Shown: in pieces, positions 23,978 through 31,984 of the stretch
How the letters are laid out: every line of letters starts with the position of its first letter
Numbering within the stretch: the first letter of the stretch is position 1
The notes under the pieces: model-generated
Told to the model about the DNA's origin: nothing
The model's input: the letters and a program-made list of their open reading frames with translations, nothing else
Database searches by the model: none
Program-made: the position numbers and the translations under genes
From: a virus
DNA: 63,993 nucleotides
Strand: one strand, 5' to 3'
IMG/VR virus record: IMGVR_UViG_3300008448_006341
Location: 1-63,993 of that record

Positions 23978-24379
23978 ATGCAATATAAACTATATACACT
24001 AGTTGACATAACTAACACCGGACAATATAGATTTGAAGACGGCAAAGAAGATCTTTGGAAAAAAGAACAGAACTTCAATACTCTACTGTTTACACTAGGG
24101 CTACGGTCAAACATAACATATACAACAAAACCGCAGAGACTAGAAGTAGGCGGCCGCCTCATAGGCTTTGACACTGATGAGATCATACGAGTTTGGCGGT
24201 TTGACTGGTCTACAGAGGGTGATTATTATACCGTAGATGATGATAATATTGGTTACCTAAAACAGGACTTCCATCTGGTGCCCTATATTGAAGGGTTAGA
24301 TGAAGCAATGGAGCAGAGGCACCGTGTGTTCTGTACCCAGGATCCAGGCAAGAATATTGTTTTCTTTTTGAAACAATAA
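23978..24379 (+). CDS. Conserved T4-like phage protein
   Basis: 133 residues. MQYKLYTLVDITNTGQYRFE, then KKEQNFNTLLFTLGLRSNI, matches a small protein common in T4-like genomes; no activity known. It has an acidic middle with many Tyr and Trp. An ATTAAATA box lies 5 nt before the start. Confidence 0.7.
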   Translation: MQYKLYTLVDITNTGQYRFEDGKEDLWKKEQNFNTLLFTLGLRSNITYTTKPQRLEVGGRLIGFDTDEIIRVWRFDWSTEGDYYTVDDDNIGYLKQDFHLVPYIEGLDEAMEQRHRVFCTQDPGKNIVFFLKQ

Positions 24380-24461
24380 ATAAAGAGTAGGCTCATATAT
24401 AGGCGATAGTTAAAGGCACATGTCCGGAAGGAACTTGACCAACAGGAGACCCGCCTATATG
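24375..24461 (+). promoter_or_regulatory. Late promoter and structured leader enclosing a start codon
   Basis: AATAAATA (24375-24382) should start RNA near 24388. A perfect 9-bp stem then pairs ATATAGGCG (24397-24405) with CGCCTATAT (24452-24460). The start codon ATG 24459-24461 lies in the closing stem and the AGGAG (24444-24448) in the enclosed 46-nt loop, which can itself fold (AGTT 24408-24411 with AACT 24432-24435). This looks like a translational switch. Confidence 0.5.
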
Positions 24462-24764
24462 GCAACCACAGCAGAACGTTTGGGCATTGTAGAAACCAAA
24501 GTCCATAATTTAGATGAAAAAATTGATCATCTAAAATCAGATGTTAGAGATGTACACGACTGTTTAGATCGTACTGGTGACGAGCTTAAACAACAGTTGC
24601 AGACCATGCACGACGATTCCTGCAGACAGCACAATGAGCTGGCTGGGAAGATCAGTGAGTTAGAAAAATTTAGATTAAAATGGACATATATGATTGCAGG
24701 TGCTATTGCTGTGCTGGGAATTATGTCAGGCCACTTTGAGAAAATAGAAACTTTTTTTAAGTAA
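24459..24764 (+). CDS. Coiled-coil protein with C-terminal membrane anchor
   Basis: 101 residues from ATG 24459 (AGGAG 11 nt upstream; an ATG at 24420 is an alternative). Residues 1-75 form a heptad-like coiled coil (RLGIVETKVHNLDEKIDHLK); about 78-96 is a membrane span (WTYMIAGAIAVLGIMSG). It resembles XhlA-type phage membrane proteins and holin accessories. Its start codon is enclosed in a leader hairpin. Confidence 0.65.
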   Translation: MATTAERLGIVETKVHNLDEKIDHLKSDVRDVHDCLDRTGDELKQQLQTMHDDSCRQHNELAGKISELEKFRLKWTYMIAGAIAVLGIMSGHFEKIETFFK

Positions 24765-24770
24765 TGTACA

Positions 24771-25490
24771 ATGTATCTACGAGAATTTACCCAAGAAGGA
24801 ATTGTTGATGCCGCAGTCCAATTTCATAGAGAGCTAAACCCTAAACTATGGAATGGTAAAGTACTCAAACCAATAGTAAGATACAAACTTTTAGAAATCG
24901 CTAGACATTTTATTGAATTCATAGACATACCTAATCTACGTTTGAAAGACGTTACTATATCAGGTAGTAACGCAGCCTACAGTTATACATCACAGAGCGA
25001 TATAGATCTACACCTAGTAGTTGATGTTCCTGAACAACAGGAAAAACTACTAAAACCTCTATACGATGCTAAAAAGAATCAATACAACTACAATCACGAT
25101 ATTAAAATCAAAGATATAGATGTAGAGTTATATGTACAGCCCAGTGTAGACAAACATCACAGTCTGGGCATTTTCAGTGTACTAGATAACAAATGGATAT
25201 CAGAGCCTACCATGGGCTCAGTAAAGATCAACGACAGCGATGTGCAGTTAAAAGTTGACAATTATTTAAATAAAATAATGCAGGCACTGACCAGTGATGA
25301 ACTGGCCACTGCAAAAGATATACAGCAAGAAATAAGCAAGATAAGACAAGCTGGTCTAGAGCAAGGTGGAGAATTTAGCATTGAGAACGTAGCCTATAAG
25401 GTTTTACGTGCTAAAGGATTCATCGAGCAACTGCGCCAGCATATATACAAGTTACAAGACAAAGAGCTGAGTCTCGGAGAACAAAAATGA
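24771..25490 (+). CDS. Nucleotidyltransferase-fold protein with capsid-targeting-like start
   Basis: 239 residues starting MYLREFTQEGIVDAAVQFHR (T-Q-E|G cut-site candidate). VTISGSNAAYSYTSQSDIDL, then HLVVD is the GS...D-x-D core of polymerase beta nucleotidyltransferases, and KDIDVELYVQP gives the third Asp. Substrate unknown. The gene order with 20250/21026 hints at a set of nucleic-acid-modifying proteins, possibly delivered with the DNA. Confidence 0.72.
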   Translation: MYLREFTQEGIVDAAVQFHRELNPKLWNGKVLKPIVRYKLLEIARHFIEFIDIPNLRLKDVTISGSNAAYSYTSQSDIDLHLVVDVPEQQEKLLKPLYDAKKNQYNYNHDIKIKDIDVELYVQPSVDKHHSLGIFSVLDNKWISEPTMGSVKINDSDVQLKVDNYLNKIMQALTSDELATAKDIQQEISKIRQAGLEQGGEFSIENVAYKVLRAKGFIEQLRQHIYKLQDKELSLGEQK

Positions 25491-26905
25491 AACGCAATGA
25501 AATCATAGAAGGCCTACGCGATCCCAAAGATAATCCCTGTTGGAAGGGCTACAAGCCTGTAGGTACTAAAAAGAAAGGCGGCAAGACTGTGCCTAACTGT
25601 GTGCCAAACGAGGGAGTAGAAGAAGGGCGATATGATCGTCGAGATGCTTACCAACGTGATTATGATTCGAGCATTTCAGGAATGGATGGCAGCGATCGTC
25701 GCGAATTCAAACGCCGTGAAATGGAACACGAATTAGGACACGAGACTAACAACTATGCTGTGGCCATTGACGGACGTACATGGAAAGTGTTTGCCAGCAA
25801 GAATCATGCGCAGGCAGTGGCCCGTTCTTTGCAAAACAAAGGCAAGAATGCCACAGTACATGAAACAGGCGCTGAGCCAACAAATGAAGCTGTTAAAAAA
25901 GAAGCACCTAAACCTCGTAACTTCGTAGCCAAGAACGCTAAAATGGGCGGCGCCGGACAGCACAAAGATAAAAAGAAAGCTGAAAAACAAGGCGATGCTA
26001 AACATAAAAAGCCTTACTATGAGCAGAACTATACAGCCGACGAAATGGTAGATATTCTTTCTGGAAAGAAAACACAAGCACAGGTAGATGCAGAAAGAAA
26101 AACAAAGCCGCAGACAGCTCCGCAGGGTCAAGCACCGCAACAACCTAAAGCACCTAAAGCACCCGCAGTACCAGTAGCGCCTGCTAGAGAAGCATCGGGC
26201 GAACTTAAGGTACAGAAAGACGATGACAAAGCCACTGTGTTGCTTAATCCAGCAACTGGAGTTCAAACACAGATTGACAAAACAAATCCTAACTCTCCAA
26301 GACTAACACAAGACCCTACAGGTAAACTTAAACTTACTGCTCCACAAGGAGCACAGTCTGGCGGACTAGCACAGAAACCAAATCTTGCTGGTAAGAGCGT
26401 TGAAATAGAAGCTCCTCCGATGGAGGCGCATCAAGAAAAACGGCAATCAACTCCGCAGGCTCCAGTAAGAAATCCGAATATGACTCAGCAGACACAGGAT
26501 AGATTGGGAATATCGTTGGACAGTCAAGGACGAACGGCTCCCGGAGCCAATTTGGCAAGACCCGCTGGACCACAACAGGGCGAAGTTGGCTCGGAACTAG
26601 CCCGTCTCAGCGGCGGTGAATTTGCTACCCGGGCTGACAGATTGAATAAGGCCAAAGTTGATGCTATATTGCAAGGACAATTAAGATTGGGCCCCGGATA
26701 CGAGGCTGGCAGTGCTGCTGCCAACAGGGAGCTACTCAATTTTTTCCGCCGCAAAGAGGTAGTAGACAAAAATTTAGCTTGGTCCCTGGCATTGTCTAGG
26801 AAAGAGCGCGAACGTATTGAAGCTGAGAAAGACAAATCCACCAAGACTTTACCCGAAGATAAAAATCAATTGACGAGATTGATGAAACTGTCAGGGCAAC
26901 GTTGA
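25487..26905 (+). CDS. Large basic disordered phage protein
   Basis: 472 residues. It begins MKRNEIIEGLRDPKDNPCWK, followed by GYKPVGTKKKGGKTVPNCVP, a cysteine-containing tag common in marine T4-like phages. I-I-E|G fits the prohead cut site. A middle domain (YAVAIDGRTWKVFASKNHAQ) is followed by a long Pro/Gln/Lys-rich region and a helical end. It ends LTRLMKLSGQR, similar to the IAGLR ends of the next two proteins. Likely an internal head protein. Confidence 0.65.
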   Translation: MKRNEIIEGLRDPKDNPCWKGYKPVGTKKKGGKTVPNCVPNEGVEEGRYDRRDAYQRDYDSSISGMDGSDRREFKRREMEHELGHETNNYAVAIDGRTWKVFASKNHAQAVARSLQNKGKNATVHETGAEPTNEAVKKEAPKPRNFVAKNAKMGGAGQHKDKKKAEKQGDAKHKKPYYEQNYTADEMVDILSGKKTQAQVDAERKTKPQTAPQGQAPQQPKAPKAPAVPVAPAREASGELKVQKDDDKATVLLNPATGVQTQIDKTNPNSPRLTQDPTGKLKLTAPQGAQSGGLAQKPNLAGKSVEIEAPPMEAHQEKRQSTPQAPVRNPNMTQQTQDRLGISLDSQGRTAPGANLARPAGPQQGEVGSELARLSGGEFATRADRLNKAKVDAILQGQLRLGPGYEAGSAAANRELLNFFRRKEVVDKNLAWSLALSRKERERIEAEKDKSTKTLPEDKNQLTRLMKLSGQR

Positions 26906-26906
26906 T

Positions 26907-27605
26907 ATGAAAATACTAGAAGTTACCCAATCTGTACAACCTGTACAACCTACACCTAATCCTAGAATAGATATTACCTTCCCAGATGGAAGAACATCTA
27001 AAGACACAGATAAACTAAAACCCGCTGTTAAGCCAGTTGGGGTTAAACCTACCGGTAAAGTTGTACCAATTTCTCAACCTTCACAAATGGGGCAGATGTT
27101 GCAAGGTGCTGGCATTCCAAACATAGATTTGCCCGCAACACCTCCCCTGCCACAACAGGCCGGTTCAGGTGAAAAAATAGAAACTTTACCAAACGGTACA
27201 ACAAGTTACACTGGAGGCTTTGGACGTTACATCTACGATAAGACAGGCAAACCCCTTACATATCAAACCCCTTCTTTTAGCGGATTATCGCAAACAAACG
27301 ATCTAGTCACCGGAGTTATAACAGTTAGATATGCAGCTGGGCCGCTGGTTTTATCAACAAAATTTGATAAGACTGGTAAGCCGTTAGACTCTACTAAAAT
27401 TCAATATGATCTAGGATTAGGGGTAATGGGCTATGAAAAAGACAAGGGGATAACAGCTACTACTTGGCAAGACCGCGGTGATAATGTTGTTCAAAGTCGA
27501 GATATGGTAAAAGACCCTGCTGCCTATGACCGTGCAATGGCACAGGTACAGCAGACAACCAACGAAGAATTAAACACAGTATTAAAGATAGCGGGATTAA
27601 GATGA
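26907..27605 (+). CDS. Phage protein, MKILEV start and IAGLR end
   Basis: 232 residues. The N-terminal 80 are proline-rich and disordered; a beta-rich domain follows (TTSYTGGFGRYIYDKTGKPL). It ends NTVLKIAGLR, nearly the same as the end of the next protein (SMLRIAGLR). A shared C-terminal tag in neighbouring, otherwise different proteins suggests a common binding partner. Function unknown. Confidence 0.62.
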   Translation: MKILEVTQSVQPVQPTPNPRIDITFPDGRTSKDTDKLKPAVKPVGVKPTGKVVPISQPSQMGQMLQGAGIPNIDLPATPPLPQQAGSGEKIETLPNGTTSYTGGFGRYIYDKTGKPLTYQTPSFSGLSQTNDLVTGVITVRYAAGPLVLSTKFDKTGKPLDSTKIQYDLGLGVMGYEKDKGITATTWQDRGDNVVQSRDMVKDPAAYDRAMAQVQQTTNEELNTVLKIAGLR

Positions 27606-29350
27606 AAATTAATGAGTTACTTGGCGAAGCCGTTACAGACACTAAAGATGCTTTAGCTTTAAGCTCAGCAATAGTAGACTACATCATCGCAAATAACCTC
27701 AATGTGCCAGGCACAAAAATTGATATAAATCAAATACCTAATTTACCTAAAATGTTAAGCCAGGACGGCGAAACATTAATTAATGCCACACGACTTATTG
27801 TTGTTGATCCTGTTAAAATTTGGGGAGCAGAAAATGTAGGAGGCGATGCTGCCTCATGGTACACAGATGCTCAAGGTAATTTTGTTAATCAATCTCCGGC
27901 GATGGATGCTAGAAGAAGTAAAGCTATTAGAAAAGGCGTTGGATTTGATGCAAAATTTTGGGGGATTAAACCAGATGACCCCGAATGGCGTGATCTTATT
28001 AGCGCCAGAGGCAAAGAAGGGAGCAAGATGAACATCCGTTTGCCGTTTAACGCTCTCAGTAAAGCAAACAAAATTTGGATATCTCAAACATTATCACACG
28101 AATTTAGTCATTTATTAGACACTATCAAGGGAAGATATCTTGGCAAAGAGTTCGAAGATGTTCTTAAAAACAAAGATGCACGAGAAAGACTGGAAAAACA
28201 TAAAGAAGCACTGAAATTAGTCACACCTGAAAATCCTAATCCAGAAGGGCTATTGAGCAAAGCAGAAGAAAAACAATTAATTAAAATATTAAAAGTAACT
28301 CCGACACAATACGCACCGCATATGAGCTCTGGTTACTTTGGTCGTGTTACAGAGATAAACGCAAGGTTAGTTGAATCGTCCCACCTGCTAGCTTTATGGG
28401 CTCCAAAGATGCTGCAAACCCAACACAACGTTGAAGACATTATTAAGTCTGCGCTTATTCGAGCAAAAGTTGCACATTCGTTTGTTAAATGGCCAGACGA
28501 AGCAGCATTTAGCAAAGGGCTAGGATATAACTTAACTGAACAACAATGGAAAGAAGCATTCGCTAATCCTGAGTTTCAAAAAGTTTATAAACGAATCTAT
28601 AAGTTTATGGCTGATGAATCTGTAGGGGCAGGGTTTATTGCACAAGCACAGAAAGATAATTTCCGTTCATGGACACATGTGTCTGCCGGCGGCAAGTCTT
28701 TTAAAGATCGTTTTCTTGAAAAGTTTAGACAGATAGTTATCAATCAGGTTCAGTTAGCTAAAGATATTGCCCAACTTGCTGTTCGTCATGTTAAAAAAGA
28801 AGTTCAACTGGTAGCCAATGATGTAGCTAAAATTGAACAGTACATTATTAAAAATATGCCTAAAATACTAGCCAAAGCTGGAGTTAAAAGCATACCGTTA
28901 GTAGGCATACTTTTTGGTGTAGCATTTGCTATACCTAGACTAATTAAAGGTGATGTTCCTGGTGCCGGCCTTGAAGTGGCTGGTAGCGTTGGCAGTCTAA
29001 TTACTGTGATACCGACAGTAGCTTACCAGATATCGAGAGATGTCTACGGTGAAGTTTATCAATACGAGGACGGCAAGAACGCAGTATTTGAATATGACAT
29101 GGCGGAAGATCCTGCAGGTACACAACAACGTGTCAAAGAGCTCAGAGATAAGATTACTGAGTTACTAGAAAAAGCAGTAAAACTAAATGCTCCAAAATAT
29201 CCAGAAGCATTTCAAAGTACTCAGGGCGGCGCTGCTGTAGGTAATCCTATGATTGCTAGACAAGCGGGTAAAGTAAGAGCACAGAGAGATCAATCTCCAG
29301 TGCAGGATATACCCTTTGAATCAATGTTAAGGATAGCAGGATTAAGATGA
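27602..29350 (+). CDS. Zincin-like protein with C-terminal hydrophobic segments
   Basis: 582 residues. It starts MKINELLGEAVTDTKDALAL (L-G-E|A cut-site candidate). A metal motif WISQTLSHEFSHLLDTIKG (HExxH) lies near residue 165. Near 420-475, IPLVGILFGVAFAIPRLIKG and GAGLEVAGSVGSLITVIPTV form hydrophobic, Gly-rich segments that could insert in a membrane. It ends SMLRIAGLR. A packaged metalloprotease with a membrane-active tail is an attractive reading; activity is not shown. Confidence 0.62.
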   Translation: MKINELLGEAVTDTKDALALSSAIVDYIIANNLNVPGTKIDINQIPNLPKMLSQDGETLINATRLIVVDPVKIWGAENVGGDAASWYTDAQGNFVNQSPAMDARRSKAIRKGVGFDAKFWGIKPDDPEWRDLISARGKEGSKMNIRLPFNALSKANKIWISQTLSHEFSHLLDTIKGRYLGKEFEDVLKNKDARERLEKHKEALKLVTPENPNPEGLLSKAEEKQLIKILKVTPTQYAPHMSSGYFGRVTEINARLVESSHLLALWAPKMLQTQHNVEDIIKSALIRAKVAHSFVKWPDEAAFSKGLGYNLTEQQWKEAFANPEFQKVYKRIYKFMADESVGAGFIAQAQKDNFRSWTHVSAGGKSFKDRFLEKFRQIVINQVQLAKDIAQLAVRHVKKEVQLVANDVAKIEQYIIKNMPKILAKAGVKSIPLVGILFGVAFAIPRLIKGDVPGAGLEVAGSVGSLITVIPTVAYQISRDVYGEVYQYEDGKNAVFEYDMAEDPAGTQQRVKELRDKITELLEKAVKLNAPKYPEAFQSTQGGAAVGNPMIARQAGKVRAQRDQSPVQDIPFESMLRIAGLR

Positions 29351-29559
29351 AAATCAATGAACTTCTAACAGGATTTACAATATTCACTTCTAGAGAGGAA
29401 GATGCTATTCTTGAGCGTCTAAACTCTATGTCTTATCTACACAGTTTTACAGAGCGCGAACAAGTCATAATTGAGGGGTTGGTACGCAAGAGTTTGGTAA
29501 TTAAGATAGGGGATACCAATCCTAGGGTAATTGCCAATGAATTTGACACGCCAAGCTAA
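29347..29559 (+). CDS. Small phage protein, MKINELL start
   Basis: 70 residues, MKINELLTGFTIFTSREEDA then a helix-turn-helix-like segment (FTEREQVIIEGLVRKSLVIK) that may bind DNA or protein. Overlaps both neighbours. A conserved type in marine T4-like phages; function unknown. Confidence 0.65.
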   Translation: MKINELLTGFTIFTSREEDAILERLNSMSYLHSFTEREQVIIEGLVRKSLVIKIGDTNPRVIANEFDTPS

Positions 29560-29971
29560 AAAGCTAGAAAACTACTTAAATCAAGAACTCAGCTCAAAAC
29601 TGCCAGTAACAGTTCTGAACAATGGAGATCTTGTTTATAAAGAGTTTAAGATTAAAAAAAACAAAAAAACAGACAACTGGGATCTATACTCAGTTAAGTA
29701 TGGAAAAGTTGACTCTTTTTATCTTAAAGCCTGTGCCCTTATAGCTACAAATTTTTACAGCGCAAGCTCTTTGAGCAGATTTAAAGAAATAAAGCTCATG
29801 GATTCACAGTATCAAAAAAACTTTATAGACGCAGAAATATTTAAATATAGATATGACACTACAAAAGATCCTGAAAAACGCGATACATATCTTTGGCGCT
29901 GGGAACTTACCAACGCTAGAGCCAAAGCTATCAAGCAACAAATCACGATCAAGTTTAGATCTATGTTTTGA
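29537..29971 (+). CDS. Hypothetical basic phage protein
   Basis: 144 residues from ATG 29537, overlapping the previous gene by 23 nt (TTG at 29531 is an alternative start). Lys/Arg- and Tyr-rich with a helical C-terminus (NARAKAIKQQITIKFRSMF). No domain recognised. Its stop overlaps the next late promoter box. Confidence 0.62.
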   Translation: MNLTRQAKKLENYLNQELSSKLPVTVLNNGDLVYKEFKIKKNKKTDNWDLYSVKYGKVDSFYLKACALIATNFYSASSLSRFKEIKLMDSQYQKNFIDAEIFKYRYDTTKDPEKRDTYLWRWELTNARAKAIKQQITIKFRSMF

Positions 29972-29977
29972 TAAATA
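29970..29977 (+). promoter_or_regulatory. T4-type late promoter box
   Basis: GATAAATA, 30 nt before the ATG at 30007; no clear Shine-Dalgarno. Confidence 0.6.
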
Positions 29978-30006
29978 ACTACAAGAAGCCTTATAGGACC
30001 GCTAAC

Positions 30007-30915
30007 ATGCAAATCAGAGAATTATCGAATAAATTTAATAGCGACGTTTTAAACGAAAGTTTAGCTAAAAAGTTTGGCTATAGAATTAACGTTGACCAGC
30101 TCACAAACGAAGAGCTCGATACTGTTCGTTTAAAACTTACTAACAATATCACTAGTTTTGAAAAAACTAACAGTTTTGATTCTGTGCTAGAAAATCACGA
30201 ATATCAAAAGCAACGTGCAATGCTAGACGTTATACGTCAAGCTATAGACGAACGCACTCTTAATCCAGAAGAGAAAGCCAAGAAAGAAAAGTTTGTCAAA
30301 GGCATGAAACAGGCAGATTCAACTTTTAAAAAGAAATACGGTAAAGATGCTGAGAAAGTTAAACATGCTACAGCAACTAAAATGGCCAAGAAAAAATCAA
30401 TGGACGAAGCAATGGCCGTGTTACGCGGTGTATTGAATGAGCGTACATTGTTAGAAGGCGAAGAAGAAAAAGCAGCCCTAATTATGAGTGCTCGTGATAT
30501 GGTAGATCGTATCACAGGTTGGTTAGAAGACACAGCCAGCATGAAGAGCGAGAGCATGTTAGAGTTGGTAGACTCTATAAGAGACGAAATGGGCAATGAA
30601 CTGTCACAGCAGTTCTCTGACACAGTTAAACCAGCGTTAGAAGAATTATACACATCATTAGAAACTACTCGTACTACACTAGCACAGGCAGTGAGTATCC
30701 TTACAGGTGAAGAAGGCCCACAAGGCGCCCCAACTGCAGGCCCAAGTATGGGAGCAGAAATGCCTTCCACTATGTCAGCTCCAGAAGAACTAGGCGATGA
30801 GTTTGGTGCTTCTCCAGCAGCCGCAGGTGGCGCAGAAGCCGCAGGCCGTGCAAAAAGAGAAAGCATTGAATATAGTCGCAGACTAGGCACAATTTTAAGC
30901 TCAAAAAAAAACTAA
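30007..30915 (+). CDS. Probable head/scaffold-type protein ending in a frameshift site
   Basis: 302 residues from ATG 30007. It starts MQIRELSNKFNSDVLNE (V-L-N-E|S as a possible cut site). Charged helices and coiled coil follow, then a Gly/Ala/Pro-rich stretch (AGPSMGAEMPSTMSAPEELG) and a short basic end. The composition recalls prohead core or internal proteins; a specific T4 homologue is not claimed. It ends in A9: codons AAA AAA AAC TAA. A -1 slip would bypass the stop and add about 109 residues. Confidence 0.68.
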   Translation: MQIRELSNKFNSDVLNESLAKKFGYRINVDQLTNEELDTVRLKLTNNITSFEKTNSFDSVLENHEYQKQRAMLDVIRQAIDERTLNPEEKAKKEKFVKGMKQADSTFKKKYGKDAEKVKHATATKMAKKKSMDEAMAVLRGVLNERTLLEGEEEKAALIMSARDMVDRITGWLEDTASMKSESMLELVDSIRDEMGNELSQQFSDTVKPALEELYTSLETTRTTLAQAVSILTGEEGPQGAPTAGPSMGAEMPSTMSAPEELGDEFGASPAAAGGAEAAGRAKRESIEYSRRLGTILSSKKN

Positions 30916-30944
30916 ATGAAGACTCGGACGTACTAGTTCGAGTT
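30906..30944 (+). promoter_or_regulatory. Candidate -1 ribosomal frameshift signal
   Basis: The heptamer A AAA AAC (30906-30912) is in the correct zero-frame phase. After an 8-nt spacer a 9-bp stem follows, GACTCGGAC (30921-30929) with GTTCGAGTT (30936-30944), including two G-U pairs, loop GTACTA. Phase, spacer and stem fit the classical -1 signal. Polymerase slippage on A9 is an alternative. Confidence 0.65.
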
Positions 30945-31241
30945 CTTTCTAATCTACAGGGACGGGCAGATAGTAAAAATACTTCTGCCCAATTTTCTTG
31001 GATGGCTATATCAAAGATGATGCAGAACATGACTGGGCAGACAGTTGACTATGACTCATTCAAAGCTGAATTTGATAAGACTCCAGAACTAAAGAATCTC
31101 ATTGACAACTTCGACGAAAACGGTATAACCATTAAAACTAAAAATAAAGTAGAAGAGCCTGGGACTGTAGGTGACAAAGCCAAAGCTAAAAATGCTGTAA
31201 ATTCCAGCGCGAAACGAGCAGCTGCCAAGATGATAGGTTGA
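30912..31241 (+). CDS. C-terminal extension reached by -1 frameshift
   Basis: Open in the -1 frame from the A9 tract to TGA at 31239-31241. The first ATG (31002) is 90 nt downstream, but the stretch before it looks coding (VLVRVLSNLQGRADSKNTSA, then QFSWMAISKMM). The domain is helical with a basic end (NSSAKRAAAKMIG). If frameshifting fails, translation from ATG 31002 would give 79 residues. The extension is most simply the alternative C-terminus of the 30007 protein. Confidence 0.6.
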   Translation, partial: LNEDSDVLVRVLSNLQGRADSKNTSAQFSWMAISKMMQNMTGQTVDYDSFKAEFDKTPELKNLIDNFDENGITIKTKNKVEEPGTVGDKAKAKNAVNSSAKRAAAKMIG

Positions 31242-31266
31242 CAGTTGCTTTCTGTTGCTATATAAT
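31238..31266 (+). promoter_or_regulatory. Sigma-70 promoter, possible leaderless start
   Basis: TTGACA (31238-31243), 17-bp spacer, TATAAT (31261-31266), a perfect consensus. The ATG at 31273 lies 7 nt after the -10 box, where RNA should start. Confidence 0.88.
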
Positions 31267-31272
31267 AGCACT

Positions 31273-31962
31273 ATGAAACTACTAATAGAAAGATACCAAT
31301 ATAAACCCTTATCTAGAGACGAAAGCCAAGGCAGACGATTATACTCTACACCTGAAGGACATAAAGTCCCTAGCGTTACGACTATCCTAGATAAAACTAA
31401 ACCTGCAGAAGCCCGCGAAGCATTAGCTCGTTGGAAGAAATCGGTAGGTGAAAAGAAAGCACAGGAAATTGTTACAGAGGCTGCTAATCGCGGCACACGT
31501 ATGCACAAGTTCTTGGAAGACTATGTCAAGCAGGGCGACATTAATGATCCCGGCACTAACCCCTTTAGCCAGCAAAGCCACAAGATGGCTAGTATTGTTA
31601 TTGCAGAGGGCATGAAGAATGTAACAGAAGTATGGGGCAGTGAGGTACCTTTGTACTTTCCTGAACTATATGCAGGTACTACAGACTGTTGCGGAGTCCA
31701 TCTAGGCGACGAAGCTATCTTGGACTTTAAACAAACTAACAAGCCCAAGAAATTAGAATACATCAGCGATTACTTCCTACAGCTTACAGCCTACGCCCTA
31801 GCACACAACGAAGTACACGGTACAAACATACGCAAAGGCGTTATTCTTATGTGTAGCAAAGACTATGAATATCAGGAGTTTATCCTAGAACCCAAAGACT
31901 TTGACATGTGGACAGAACGCTGGTGTCAGCGAGTAGAGGAATACTACAAGTTAAATGGCTAA
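31273..31962 (+). CDS. PD-(D/E)XK exonuclease (RecB/Cas4-like)
   Basis: 229 residues. The nuclease core is ELYAGTTDCCGVHLGDEAIL, then DFKQTNKPKK, giving Glu...Asp and the D-x-K pair, followed by DYFLQLTAYALAHNEVHGTN, the Q-x-x-x-Y helix of the RecB group. VPSVTTILDKT at the start is also typical. Such enzymes act in recombination and end resection in T4-like phages. Near-consensus early promoter, possibly leaderless. Confidence 0.85.
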   Translation: MKLLIERYQYKPLSRDESQGRRLYSTPEGHKVPSVTTILDKTKPAEAREALARWKKSVGEKKAQEIVTEAANRGTRMHKFLEDYVKQGDINDPGTNPFSQQSHKMASIVIAEGMKNVTEVWGSEVPLYFPELYAGTTDCCGVHLGDEAILDFKQTNKPKKLEYISDYFLQLTAYALAHNEVHGTNIRKGVILMCSKDYEYQEFILEPKDFDMWTERWCQRVEEYYKLNG

Positions 31963-31984
31963 ATATCTAAAATGAGGATATTTC

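Noticed and set aside
24390-24461. Glutamine-type (glnA/downstream-peptide) riboswitch
   Set aside because: GGAAGGAAC is reminiscent, but the conserved CGUUCA and GGACGGAAGUAGG parts are missing and the element is too short. Kept as an unclassified leader.
30237-30890. Long reverse-strand open frame opposite the 30007 gene
   Set aside because: It mirrors the codon pattern of the forward gene, has no ribosome site and lies wholly inside it. Treated as a shadow.
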